DNA of 64,000 nucleotides from Ypsolopha sequella (taxonomy: Eukaryota; Arthropoda; Insecta; Lepidoptera; Ypsolophidae). How positions within the stretch are numbered: position 1 is the first letter of the stretch; each line of letters starts with the position of its first letter. A program made the position numbers and the translations under genes. Of this stretch, positions 1-9,156 are shown piece by piece. The notes under the pieces were generated by a model. The model had not been told where the DNA came from. It saw only the letters and a program-made list of their open reading frames with translations, and ran no database searches. The DNA lies in assembly GCA_934047225.1 (NCBI GenBank), contig OW204011.1:15388339-15452338 (forward strand), in the 5' to 3' direction.

Positions 1-3000
1 CGCAACATTCCTCCCCCCGGCGTAGCACGCGTAGCCTCCTTTTCTAGGACGACGAGTCTTCTTGCGGGACGTTTGAATACTCCAGTTTTCGTTCGGACGT
101 CTGCTACTCGTACGCCGCCGTCTGGTCCCTGGTAGGTGCGCTCGATGATGCCCATTGGCCAGGTGTTCCGAGGCAGGGTGTGATCGACGATCACCACGAC
201 GTCACCAGGCTGAAGAGGTTGCTTGTTCTGGGTTGGCTCGCCACGTGGTACCAGTGTAGGAAGGTATTCGCGTACCCATCTCTTCCAATAGATGTCTGCG
301 AGTGCTTGACTGGCACGCCAGGTCCGTCGATCAGCGACATCACATGGGCCCGTAGTAGGAAGACCGGTAGATGTACCCAGAAGGAAGTGATTTGGGGTGA
401 GCGCCTCAGGATCGAGAGGGCTCACGCTCACATGTGTCAGCGGTCGTGCGTTCACCGAGAACTCTGCCTCGGTCAGGAGTGTTTGTAGGACCTCCTCCGC
501 TGGTTCTCGTTCTTGGAGTGTTGCCTTCAAAGCTGTCTTGATGGAGCGCACCAGTCGTTCCCAGGCTCCTCCTTGGTTTGGTGCTCCTGGTGGTATGAAC
601 CGCCACTCCATTCGATGAAGCAGCGCTTCGTCTCGCAGGGCGGGTGCCCACTCTGTATAGGCGGCTCGCAGTTCATGATCCGCTCCTTTGAAGTTCGTGG
701 CGTTGTCTGAATACATTAGACGTGGCCATCCTCTACGTGCAGCCATTCTGCGCAGCGCCATTAGCGCCGAGTCAGTGGAGAGTGACGGGACAAGTTCGAT
801 GTGCACGGCGCGTGTGGTGAGGCACGTGTAGAGTGCGCCCCATCTCTTTTCGCGGCGGCGTCCCACTTTCACCACCATTGGCCCGAAGTAATCTACGCCA
901 CAGTTGGTGAACGGGCGATGGAAAGGGTCCAGGCGGGCGCGTGGCAGGTCTCCAGTAGCTGGCACTCGTGGTCTGGAGCGGCGCACTCGACAGAGAGTGC
1001 AGTTGCGTTCCACGGCTCGTACTGAAGGCCGCAGGTGGATTATCCAGTATTTTTGTCGAAGGTCGTTCGTCACGCGTTCACGGTTTGCGTGACCAGCAGC
1101 ACAGTGCTCTTGCAACACGATGAGCTTTGTCAGGTGGTGACGTCCATCCAGGATCATGGGTTGCTTCGTCTCAATGGGCGCAGTCGCTGCTCCTATGCGG
1201 CCGCGGACTCGAAGCACGCCGTCTTTCAGCACGGGATCCAGTTTGTATAGTCGGCTCCCTTTAGTGATAGGGCGGTCCGACTCGATCTTCTTAATGTCTT
1301 GACTGAAGCTCTCTTTCTGTGCTTGTTGTATGAGCGCTCGTTCGGCTCGTTCAATGTGCTGGTGCTCCATTCTTGTAGCTCTGCGCCGGCATATGTCAGT
1401 GAATGCCAGCACACGGGCGGTTGCTCGTACTAGCGTCTCGTACTTGGAGAAACGGGTTGGATCTGGCAACCAGTCGCTTGTCGTCGTAGTATCTTCACTC
1501 GTATGGAGAACGTCTTGTTCGTCGTTTTCCTCGTCGATTGTTTGTTTTGTGGGCCATTGGTCTTCTGGTTCAAATAGGAAGCGCGGCCCTTGAAACCAGC
1601 GGTTGTTCTCGCTGATCGGTGCTTGTGTCATCCTTGTGGCGTCATCAGCTACGTTCTCGCCAGTGGGTAGCCATCGCCATTCTTCTTTGTTAGTGAGCTC
1701 CGTGATCTCACCAAGTCGGTGCGCGACAAAAGGAGTGTATCGTTTTGAGTCGTGGTAAATCCAGTGTACCACGGTTGTGGAGTCACTCCAATAGATTGTT
1801 CTGGATATCTCGATACGATGTTCCCTTTTTATAGTCTCGGCGAGTCTGGCACGGATGACAGCCGCTTGTAGTTCAAGGCGAGGGATGGTCTGTACCCGTC
1901 GTGGTGCCACCTTAGCTTTGGCAGCCACTAGGGCGACTTGGATGCTCCCGTCGCGGTTCAGGATTCTCCAGTAGGCTACAGTAGCGTAGGCCTGCTCGCT
2001 TGCGTCACATAGAACGTGCAATTCTACACGCTCGTAGCTGCTCAGTCCGTAGCATCGATCTAGACGCAGGTGGGCGATCTCAGTGAGTTGCTGCAGCCAA
2101 CATGTGAAGAGTTCGTCTTCTTCCGCGGGGATAGGTTCGTCCCAGGACATTTTGAGGCGCCACAGGCTTTGCAGGATGATCTTGGCTCTGATGGTGTATT
2201 GGCTCAGCAGCCCCAGTGGGTCGTATATTGACATGACCGCGCTGAGTGCTTCTCTTTTTGTTGGTGCGCGGGTCTGTGCTCGTACTTCAGCCGGGACTCG
2301 ATGCATGGATGTGTTGAATCCCAACTCATCTCGTTCTGCATTCCAAAAAAGCCCGAGTATCTTGTTTCCCAGGTCTTCTCCTCCCAGTTGTGCTGGCACG
2401 GTCGCATGTAGGTCAGCTGGTACATCGCATAATGTGGTCTTGCGATTAGCGTTCCATCCACGCAGTGTGAATCCAGCGGCCGCGTGCACTGTTCTAACTT
2501 CTTTGATGGTGCGTAGGGCCTCTTCTTCATCCTCAAAGCTGCATACTAAGTCATCCATGTAATGGCTGTGAGTGATGACTTCCAGTGCATGTGGATGTGT
2601 CTGCGCGTGTTCTCGTGCGTTATGATCGCGCACGGAATGTGCCATGAATGGTGAACTCGCAGCGCCGAAGATCATACTCGTCATTTTGTAGAGACGAGGT
2701 GGGTTCATTCTGTCTTCGCCTCTCCAAAGAAACTGTTGCGCTGGCTGATCTTCAGGGCGGATCTTGATACGTAGAAACATTTCTTGTATGTCTGCGGTGA
2801 CTGCGACTGGTTTCTCTCTGAACCGAAACAGGATCCCCTGCAGTGATAAAAGCAGGTCCGGTCCTTCAAGCAACTCGGTGTTAAGGCTCACACCGTGACT
2901 CCTCGCAGCCGCATCGAATACAAGTCTTTTCTTGCCGGGTTTGTTTAAGTTTTCTACGGCAAAGTGCGGCAGGTACCAGCATACAGCGCTTGCATGTTCT

Positions 3001-5540
3001 GAGCCATCACATGGTACCGCGTATCCTTTCTTGAGCAGGTTTTCTATTTGCGTGGTATATTCTCTGGCAAAGTCAGGCGAGGCGTCCATCTTTCGTTCTA
3101 TTTGCCGAAGTCGACGTAACGCTGTGTTATAGCTCGGAGGCAGAGTTACTTCATCATGTCGCCATGGTAGCCCAACTTCATAACCGCTGTCAATCTTCTT
3201 CATTGTTTGTTTGACAATGCTCGTGGCTCGCTGATCTGTGTCGTTCAAGTGTGGTTTGCGAGCGACACCAAGTGCATCTATTCTGAAGTGTGCTTCTACC
3301 AGTTCGTGCAGGCGTTGATCATTCTGTTCTCTGTTCTTGTTCATGTGCTGATCAGGTGTGTAGATATGTAGCACGCTCTCTTGGTTGTAGATGACGCTGC
3401 GTGGTACTGTTCCATGTATAACCCAGCCGAGTTGTGTTCTGGACGCGGCTGGTTGATTAGGGCCGCCGACTCGCAGCTCGCGGGATACAATGTGCTCCCA
3501 GTGGTCTGTCCCCACCAGGATTCCGGGACGTGCTAGTTCGTAGCATACGTCTTCTTTCAGTAGATCTTGCAGGTGTTCATGCTTCAGCAGTGATTCTGGG
3601 ATGGACTGCTGATGAAGCCTCAGGTTTTTGACGGTGCGTGCTTGTAACTTGTGTAGTGCGACGTCTCTCTTGCCTCTCAGTTGCACGCTGACGATCTTGC
3701 TGTCTCCCTCTTTTGTAGTCATATTGACGCCGTGCAGGTGCAAGGGTAGTGATGGCCCTTCTGCACCAATGTTCCGCGCTATTTCTTCGTCGATGAGAGT
3801 GACAGTGGCTCCCTCATCAAGCAGTGCATGGGTGCTGACCTCTCCCCGTGGTCCGACGATGACGATTGGACATACTTTGAGCAGTACGGTTCGTGGGCCG
3901 GTAGCGGTTTTGGTTGCTACCGACAAGACTGCCTCGGTGCTTACAGTCGGTGCCTGGGTGGCGGGTGTGCTTTCCTCTTCTTGATGCAGTGTCTGGTGAT
4001 GAGGGCGGCGACATTGGTTGATGCCGCACAGCTTGGCTTTGCAGTTGATTCGTCTATGCTTCTTTTGTATGCATTTGAAGCATAACTTCTTGTCTCGAAC
4101 GAATTCCCAACGTTGATCAATAGTTAGTGCTTTGTAGCTCGGGCACTGGGGTAGCGTGTGTCTTTGCTCGCAGCTTGGGCATTGGTCGCTCTGTTCTTCT
4201 ATACTTTCGACGATGTTGTATATGGCGCTTGCTTTCTTCTTGTGAATTGTAGCTGGTCGAAGCTCTTTCTTTGTTGCGGAGACAGGTGCAGTGTTCGTGG
4301 TGGAGGAGTACGCGTACTTCAGTCCCCAGTCTGCCTCGCGCATGAGGAAGCGAGACAGAACGATGATTTCAGGATCTAGTGTTCCTTCCTCTTCATGAGC
4401 ATATTGACACCAGCGAGATTGAAGGTGTGGACTGAGTTTATTCAGAACCTCTCGCGCCAGTGTGGGATTGTAGAGGTACCCCCGTCGATCGATGCTCTTG
4501 AACACGCAGACAATGTTCTGTAGTTTGACGGCGAATTTGTTCAGTTCAATTGGTGACTGTCCTGGTCTTGGCAGCTTCTTCAGCTCCTCGAATGTTTGGT
4601 CGATGATAATTTCTGGTCTCCCGTAGCATTGTTCCAGAGTATGCATAATTATCTCTGGACTGGTGGCTGTGTGCATGAGTGCAGCCACTGCGTCTCGTGC
4701 TTCTCCTTTGAGGCAGGTTCTCAGCCGCAGTAGGTTCTCGGCAGGTGAGATGTTGTACATTTTCGTAGAGTCGCGCATAGCTGCCTTGAATGGTAGCCAC
4801 TCGTTCGAAGATCCGGAGAAAAATGGCAGCTCAATCTGTCGGGGCCGCGGTCTGGCTATCCTCTCTAGTGTCTCTGCTAGTTGATCGATACTGTTTCTTG
4901 TTCTGTCCGGAAGGCGCCCCACATTGGTCATGCGTGGAGTATGTTCAAACTGGATTCTTGTTGGATCTTCTTGTATTCCTACTGGTTCTTGTATCTGCTG
5001 GTTAGCGCTGTTCTCCCCCCGTGCAGTCTGCGGGTTTGCGCGCAGCCAGTCATCCACCTTCTTTTGAGGGTTGTCAGCTCGTAGTGGTTCTTCGTGCTGG
5101 CTCCCTTCCTCTTCTTCGATTACAGACATGTCGACGGCTAGACGCTTCTTTATCAGGTCAGCTTCGATTTCCAGTTCTTTTTTCTTAAGGGCTGCTAACT
5201 TCTCCGCGGCTTCCAGTTCAGCCATTCGCTTTCGCATCGTGGCGCTCGCAGTAGATCGTTGCGAGGACACGGAGTGCGCCGGTGGCCCGTATTGAACTTG
5301 GGTCTCTCTTAGCAGCAGCTCTGACGAAATACCGGCGGTGGCTGTGATGCCGGTGGTGGTACCGTGGTCGACGGTGCCTGTTTGTACCGTAGGTGACGCG
5401 GGTGGTTCTATCTGCAGTCGTCTCTGTCGCTCTTGCTCTAGCCTCAGATTTTCGTGGCGTAGTTCCTCTTCACGCTGTTCAGTCGTGCGCCTCTGGTCTT
5501 CCAGGATTTCTGCATCACCGTGGCTCCTTGTGACGACCAT
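1..5540 (-). CDS. BEL/Pao Gag-Pol polyprotein, copy 1 (C-terminus outside window)
   Basis: The frame opens at the ATG at 5540 and stays open to the window edge, about 1,846 codons. By comparison with copy 2 only about ten residues and the stop are missing. The domain order is as in copy 2: coiled-coil N-terminus, Gag-like DUF1759 region, zinc knuckles, aspartic protease, reverse transcriptase, RNase H, integrase and a C-terminal DUF5641-like part. The base at 1853 changes a Gly in the RNase H region (sequence VIGARLAET in copy 2) to Arg. Whether that affects RNase H cannot be judged here. No frameshift or stop was seen. Confidence 0.93.
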   Translation of the reverse strand, partial: MVVTRSHGDAEILEDQRRTTEQREEELRHENLRLEQERQRRLQIEPPASPTVQTGTVDHGTTTGITATAGISSELLLRETQVQYGPPAHSVSSQRSTASATMRKRMAELEAAEKLAALKKKELEIEADLIKKRLAVDMSVIEEEEGSQHEEPLRADNPQKKVDDWLRANPQTARGENSANQQIQEPVGIQEDPTRIQFEHTPRMTNVGRLPDRTRNSIDQLAETLERIARPRPRQIELPFFSGSSNEWLPFKAAMRDSTKMYNISPAENLLRLRTCLKGEARDAVAALMHTATSPEIIMHTLEQCYGRPEIIIDQTFEELKKLPRPGQSPIELNKFAVKLQNIVCVFKSIDRRGYLYNPTLAREVLNKLSPHLQSRWCQYAHEEEGTLDPEIIVLSRFLMREADWGLKYAYSSTTNTAPVSATKKELRPATIHKKKASAIYNIVESIEEQSDQCPSCEQRHTLPQCPSYKALTIDQRWEFVRDKKLCFKCIQKKHRRINCKAKLCGINQCRRPHHQTLHQEEESTPATQAPTVSTEAVLSVATKTATGPRTVLLKVCPIVIVGPRGEVSTHALLDEGATVTLIDEEIARNIGAEGPSLPLHLHGVNMTTKEGDSKIVSVQLRGKRDVALHKLQARTVKNLRLHQQSIPESLLKHEHLQDLLKEDVCYELARPGILVGTDHWEHIVSRELRVGGPNQPAASRTQLGWVIHGTVPRSVIYNQESVLHIYTPDQHMNKNREQNDQRLHELVEAHFRIDALGVARKPHLNDTDQRATSIVKQTMKKIDSGYEVGLPWRHDEVTLPPSYNTALRRLRQIERKMDASPDFAREYTTQIENLLKKGYAVPCDGSEHASAVCWYLPHFAVENLNKPGKKRLVFDAAARSHGVSLNTELLEGPDLLLSLQGILFRFREKPVAVTADIQEMFLRIKIRPEDQPAQQFLWRGEDRMNPPRLYKMTSMIFGAASSPFMAHSVRDHNAREHAQTHPHALEVITHSHYMDDLVCSFEDEEEALRTIKEVRTVHAAAGFTLRGWNANRKTTLCDVPADLHATVPAQLGGEDLGNKILGLFWNAERDELGFNTSMHRVPAEVRAQTRAPTKREALSAVMSIYDPLGLLSQYTIRAKIILQSLWRLKMSWDEPIPAEEDELFTCWLQQLTEIAHLRLDRCYGLSSYERVELHVLCDASEQAYATVAYWRILNRDGSIQVALVAAKAKVAPRRVQTIPRLELQAAVIRARLAETIKREHRIEISRTIYWSDSTTVVHWIYHDSKRYTPFVAHRLGEITELTNKEEWRWLPTGENVADDATRMTQAPISENNRWFQGPRFLFEPEDQWPTKQTIDEENDEQDVLHTSEDTTTTSDWLPDPTRFSKYETLVRATARVLAFTDICRRRATRMEHQHIERAERALIQQAQKESFSQDIKKIESDRPITKGSRLYKLDPVLKDGVLRVRGRIGAATAPIETKQPMILDGRHHLTKLIVLQEHCAAGHANRERVTNDLRQKYWIIHLRPSVRAVERNCTLCRVRRSRPRVPATGDLPRARLDPFHRPFTNCGVDYFGPMVVKVGRRREKRWGALYTCLTTRAVHIELVPSLSTDSALMALRRMAARRGWPRLMYSDNATNFKGADHELRAAYTEWAPALRDEALLHRMEWRFIPPGAPNQGGAWERLVRSIKTALKATLQEREPAEEVLQTLLTEAEFSVNARPLTHVSVSPLDPEALTPNHFLLGTSTGLPTTGPCDVADRRTWRASQALADIYWKRWVREYLPTLVPRGEPTQNKQPLQPGDVVVIVDHTLPRNTWPMGIIERTYQGPDGGVRVADVRTKTGVFKRPARRLVVLEKEATRATPGGGML
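8..20 (-). other. Polypurine tract of BEL copy 1
   Basis: Read on the minus strand, the bases next to the 3' LTR are CCGGGGGGAGGAA. This is a purine run directly abutting the LTR start (TGTTG), as expected for the primer of plus-strand DNA synthesis. Confidence 0.85.
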
Positions 5541-5619
5541 GGTGATAGGTCCGTAGCAGCTCTGGATAGGCGTCCGATGGTGTGGAGAGGTCTTCTTTGG
5601 CTGGTTCTTGGCTCGAGAT

Positions 5620-5637
5620 CCGGCTACCGAAGGTCCA
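5620..5637 (-). other. Primer binding site of BEL copy 1, tRNA-Tyr-like
   Basis: Five bases inside the 5' LTR the element sense strand begins TGGACCTTCGG. The + strand therefore reads like a tRNA 3' end, CCGGCTACCGAAGGTCCA. From general knowledge the 3' end of eukaryotic tRNA-Tyr is close to CCGGCTCGAAGGACCA, so the match needs a 2-base insertion and one substitution. The tRNA identity is an inference. Confidence 0.55.
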
Positions 5638-5642
5638 TTTAC

Positions 5643-5942
5643 TGTTGTGGACTGTATGTAAGGAAAACGCTTGTTTCGATTTGTTCCTTTATTTGCTCTT
5701 TATTGTAGGAGAGCTATTATTCAACTGAATGCTGACACAGTAAACCGCCCTACTTTTATACACGCCGTTTTGCACACGGCACTAATCTAAACAGTCTTTC
5801 TTTGTCTAACTTATATCTATCTCTTTCATAAATTATCTAGCTTATGTCTATCTCTCTCTATACTCGTTGGGTGCGTCTGTGCGGTACTGCCGTCGGAGAC
5901 CACCCTATTTTCCGTTTACGGCGAGGCTCGGCGTCCGCAACA
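5643..5942 (-). repeat. 5' LTR of BEL copy 1 (300 bp)
   Basis: The LTR runs from TGTTGTGGAC to GTCCGCAACA on the + strand, with TGTTG/CAACA terminal inverted repeats. By eye it is identical to both LTRs of copy 2. It lies antisense to the histone gene and joins directly to codon 45 of H1. It supplies an ATG at 5844 that is in frame with the H1 remainder. Confidence 0.96.
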
Positions 5943-6488
5943 GCCATCAAGGAACTGAAGGAGCGCAGCGGCTCCTCCCTGCAGGCGATCAAGAAGTACA
6001 TCGCCGCGCAGTACAAGGTCGACGCCGAGAAACTCGCCCCGTTCATCAGGAAGTACCTTAAAAGTGCCGTCGAGTCCGGCGCACTCATCCAGACGAAGGG
6101 AAAGGGTGCCTCCGGCTCTTTCAAGCTAGAGAACACTGGCAAGAAACCCGCCGCTAAGGCCGGCCGTCCGTCCGCAGCCGCCTCTAAAAAGCAAACACCG
6201 AAAAAGGCGTCAGCCGGGGCCACCAAGAGGAAGACTGCTCCAGCATCTCCTTCGAAGGCGAAATCTGCGACAGCTTCCATCAAGGAAAAGAAAGCCGCCG
6301 CCGCAGCCAAAAAGAAACCTGCGAAAGGGAAAAGCGCCACGCCCGTCAAGGCCAGCAAGGCCAAGAGCGTCACCCCGAAGGCCAAGAAGACCGCCAAACC
6401 CCCGACCAGGAAGCCGAAAGCGCCAAAACCCAAAAAGGCCACCGCTCCGAAGGCTAAACCAGCGGCGAAGAAAGTTTCAAAGAAGTAA
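5943..6488 (+). pseudogene. H1: Histone H1, unit A: 3' part, split by BEL insertion
   Basis: This is residues 45-225 of the 225-residue H1 found intact in the other units. The insertion falls at the start of the winged-helix globular domain, so the N-terminal tail and promoter are separated from the rest by a 6.2-kb element and lie outside the window. The remaining frame is undamaged. It is also open upstream through the LTR to an ATG at 5844, giving a possible 214-residue chimera (33 LTR-derived residues plus H1 45-225). No TATA box with the usual spacing lies in front of this ATG, so expression is doubtful. The 3' stem-loop is retained. Confidence 0.95.
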
Positions 6489-6613
6489 TTCATCACGTTT
6501 GTGTATCACGATGATGGATGGATGGATACACGAGCGGTCGGCGTGCTGCTGCGAAGAAGATGATCACCCTCTCTCTCTCTCCGAGCTCACGCTCGCTCGT
6601 CTCGAGCACCAAA

Positions 6614-6658
6614 AGCCCTTTTCAGGGCTATCAAAACTTTCAAATAACCTCTGTTTCT
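6614..6658 (+). promoter_or_regulatory. Histone 3'-end processing signal, H1 unit A
   Basis: The stem-loop AGCCCTTTTCAGGGCT is at 6614-6629: a 6-bp stem and a TTTC loop, as bound by stem-loop binding protein. A GTTTCT hexamer follows 23 nt later at 6653-6658. The first stem pair is A-T, unlike the G-C pair in the four core histones. Confidence 0.93.
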
Positions 6659-7161
6659 ATAGACTTCTCGCCTAAGTGAGAATCGAATCTGCATCTGTAC
6701 CTACCTACGTAGGTACCTAGCAGGCAGGCACATTATTTTGCAAAAATAAGTAATATGCACAACAAACACACCACCAAGACTGAGTATTGCTATCGCTGAA
6801 CAAACTACATAACTATATATAAAGAATACTATAATAATATAATGTAGGAATAGCGTCGGACCCCCTTATCTCTCTCTCTCTCTCCTCTCTCTCTCTCCGT
6901 CTCTATTATACGATGTTCACAATAATTAGGCCAATAGCAAAGACTTTATTACCTTCAGAATAGAGGCGATTATTGGTCGGTTTGTTGGTTAAATTGTGAT
7001 GGTCGTGTAATACGTATCGTACCGATATTCGCTAGCCGTGAGCACGGATCTCTACTATATAAATACGGCTGGAAAAAAATGTTGGTCATCAGATCACTTC
7101 TGTCCGCGGTTTTGCGCGTACTTTCCTGTGTAACCAGTACCGTTTATTAATATCATTCAAC
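6659..7161 (+). promoter_or_regulatory. H1-H2A spacer and H2A promoter, unit A
   Basis: The TATA box TATATAAAT is at 7056-7064, 106 bp before the H2A ATG. A CCAAT box lies at 6931-6935 and an inverted one (ATTGG) at 6972-6976. A CT-rich run (GA repeats on the other strand) is at 6871-6904. The arrowhead TACCTACCTACGTAGGTACC at about 6700-6718 is a near-palindrome. No further gene is visible. Confidence 0.85.
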
Positions 7162-7536
7162 ATGTCCGGACGCGGAAAGGGCGGCAAAGTCAAGGGAAAG
7201 GCAAAGTCCCGTTCCAACCGTGCCGGTCTCCAGTTCCCGGTGGGACGTATCCACAGGCTGCTCCGCAAGGGCAACTACGCTGAGCGCGTCGGTGCCGGAG
7301 CGCCGGTGTACTTGGCCGCCGTTATGGAATATCTAGCCGCTGAAGTACTCGAGTTGGCCGGCAACGCGGCCCGCGACAACAAGAAGACCAGGATCATCCC
7401 CCGTCACTTGCAGCTCGCCATCCGTAACGACGAGGAGCTGAACAAGCTCTTGTCCGGCGTGACCATCGCTCAGGGCGGTGTTCTGCCGAACATCCAAGCG
7501 GTGCTTCTGCCCAAGAAGACCGAGAAGAAGGCATAA
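7162..7536 (+). CDS. H2A: Histone H2A, unit A
   Basis: This core histone pairs with H2B in the nucleosome. The 124-residue protein has the basic tail SGRGKGGK, the [15 protein letters not shown] segment at about residues 20-35, and the acidic patch residues ([11 protein letters not shown] at about 55-65 and NDEEL near 90). It ends KKTEKKA, with no SQ motif, so it is not H2A.X, and it lacks H2A.Z features. The start is the only ATG with the conserved tail and lies 106 bp after the TATA box. The copies in units B, D and E encode the same protein. Units D and E have GAT where A and B have GAC in the ARDNKK segment, a silent change. Confidence 0.99.
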
Positions 7537-7559
7537 GCAGTAGTAGATGCAATCAAAAC

Positions 7560-7606
7560 GGCCCTTTTCAGGGCCACAAAACTATTCCGTACACATTGTT
7601 GTTTCT
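7560..7606 (+). promoter_or_regulatory. Histone 3'-end processing signal, H2A unit A
   Basis: The stem-loop GGCCCTTTTCAGGGCC is at 7560-7575, 24 nt after the stop codon. GTTTCT is at 7601-7606, 25 nt after the stem, two bases further than in the other four genes. Confidence 0.94.
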
Positions 7607-8189
7607 GCACGACTTGCTCGATCGTACAACTAAACTAAGTACACGACACACATTATTATTACTAGCTAGAGATACCTCCTACCTACCTACCTACCTACCT
7701 ACCTACCTACATGCATGCATGCGTTGGTTATTTATTTTTTATAACTACTTTGACAATCTTACCTTACCTATGATTTTGTGATACATACCTACCTAGAGAG
7801 AGACCATCATGGTTTCTGGCTGGTGGCTCTCATGTCCAAATAATAATAGCTGGCCTAAGTGGCGACAGCGAGTGAGGATATCTGGAAATTTTAAAAACTA
7901 ATTTATGAAATATACCTACCTAGGTATATAACACAGTAGGACAGTCGTATTCTATTGATATTGTTATTAGACAAGAAAGAAAATAACATATTCTTTGTTA
8001 GAGCGAGATAGGTTTATACCTGATATAGTGCTGTACTTGTCACACGCATGACCGCATTCTATTCGGGCCACGGGATTGGTCGCTCGCTCTCCGATCGGTG
8101 TTATAAGCGCTCGAGCATGGACTGCGGGTCGTCATACACACGCCACACACCTTGCTCGACACCACTCACTTCACTAGTAAGGTACAATC
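7607..8189 (+). promoter_or_regulatory. H2A-H2B spacer and H2B promoter, unit A
   Basis: The TATA-like box TTATAAG is at 8101-8107, 89 bp before the ATG, with an inverted CCAAT box (ATTGG) at 8075-8079. A (TACC)n run is at about 7676-7710, followed by ATGCATGCATGC. The 11-mer ATATAGTGCTG at 8023-8033 also occurs at the H1 TATA box, where J2 elements insert. It is not occupied here. Confidence 0.82.
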
Positions 8190-8564
8190 ATGCCACCCAA
8201 GACTAGCGGCAAGGCCGCCAAGAAATCTGGCAAGGCCCAAAAGAACATCTCCAAGTCCGACAAGAAAAAGAAGAAGCACAAGAGGAAGGAGAGCTACGCC
8301 ATTTACATCTACAAGGTGCTGAAGCAGGTCCATCCGGACACCGGTATCTCCTCGAAGGCGATGTCCATCATGAACTCGTTCGTGAACGACATCTTCGAGC
8401 GCATCGCTGCTGAGGCCTCACGTCTCGCCCACTACAACAAGCGATCGACGATCACATCGAGGGAGGTGCAGACCTCCGTGAGACTCCTGCTGCCCGGTGA
8501 GCTCGCCAAGCACGCCGTCAGTGAGGGTACCAAGGCCGTCACCAAGTACACCAGCTCCAAGTGA
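8190..8564 (+). CDS. H2B: Histone H2B, unit A
   Basis: This core histone is the partner of H2A. The 124-residue protein has a Lys-rich N-terminal tail (about residues 1-32) and a histone fold beginning at [19 protein letters not shown]. The C-terminal helix ends AVTKYTSSK, which holds the lysine usually ubiquitinated in animals. The start is the first ATG after the TATA box. The protein is the same in all five units. BEL copy 2 is inserted 292 bp downstream of the stop, beyond the 3' processing signal, so this gene should still be expressed. Confidence 0.99.
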   Translation: MPPKTSGKAAKKSGKAQKNISKSDKKKKKHKRKESYAIYIYKVLKQVHPDTGISSKAMSIMNSFVNDIFERIAAEASRLAHYNKRSTITSREVQTSVRLLLPGELAKHAVSEGTKAVTKYTSSK

Positions 8565-8596
8565 GGTGTGATGTGCTCGCTCACACATATTAAAAC

Positions 8597-8641
8597 GGCC
8601 CTTTTCAGGGCCACAAAAACGTTCTGATTTTTTAAGTTTCT
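8597..8641 (+). promoter_or_regulatory. Histone 3'-end processing signal, H2B unit A
   Basis: The stem-loop GGCCCTTTTCAGGGCC is at 8597-8612 and GTTTCT at 8636-8641, 23 nt later. Confidence 0.94.
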
Positions 8642-8856
8642 ATGACATGTTATTGTTGTCTTTTCTGTATTCGCCGAAGAACCTATAATATATTATTAGT
8701 GCTTGAAATTAGTAGACACCACGAAAAGACATTGAAATAAAAATTTTTATACCTAGGTACAAAAGTTGCACGATATAGAACAAAGCAAAAAGGTTTTTCA
8801 TGTAGGTACAAATATAATGGAAAAATAGGTATGTACTTACTTACTTACTTACTTAT
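8642..8856. other. Left part of H2B-H3 spacer, unit A, with target duplication
   Basis: AT-rich spacer with a short (CTTA)n run at about 8835-8856. The last five bases, CTTAT (8852-8856), are the left target duplication of BEL copy 2. No gene seen. Confidence 0.8.
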
Positions 8857-9156
8857 TGTTGTGGACTGTATGTAAGGAAAACGCTTGTTTCGATTTGTTC
8901 CTTTATTTGCTCTTTATTGTAGGAGAGCTATTATTCAACTGAATGCTGACACAGTAAACCGCCCTACTTTTATACACGCCGTTTTGCACACGGCACTAAT
9001 CTAAACAGTCTTTCTTTGTCTAACTTATATCTATCTCTTTCATAAATTATCTAGCTTATGTCTATCTCTCTCTATACTCGTTGGGTGCGTCTGTGCGGTA
9101 CTGCCGTCGGAGACCACCCTATTTTCCGTTTACGGCGAGGCTCGGCGTCCGCAACA
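8857..9156 (-). repeat. 3' LTR of BEL copy 2
   Basis: It starts TGTTGTGGAC and ends GTCCGCAACA on the + strand. The polyprotein stop codon (9119-9121) lies 38 bp inside this LTR, so the last residues are LTR-encoded. Confidence 0.96.

Larger units (their letters stand above)
1..5942 (-). mobile_element. BEL/Pao LTR retrotransposon, copy 1 (cut by window edge)
   Basis: The element lies on the minus strand and is inserted in the H1 coding region of unit A. Only the last 7 bases of its 3' LTR (1-7, ending GCAACA) are in the window. The internal region is 8-5642 and the 5' LTR 5643-5942. It matches copy 2 at a constant offset of 9,149 bp; the one difference I found is at 1853 (G here, C at 11002). 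The right flank starts GCCAT (5943-5947), the expected 5-bp target duplication; the left partner is outside the window. The intact H1 reads AACAAC-GCCAT-CAAGG at this point, so the insertion site is exact. Confidence 0.96.

Noticed and set aside
5858..6496. Long open frame antisense to H1 (also opposite every intact H1)
   Set aside because: It is the mirror of the Lys/Ala/Pro-rich H1 tail; codons such as AAG and GCC give no stops on the other strand. No independent support.
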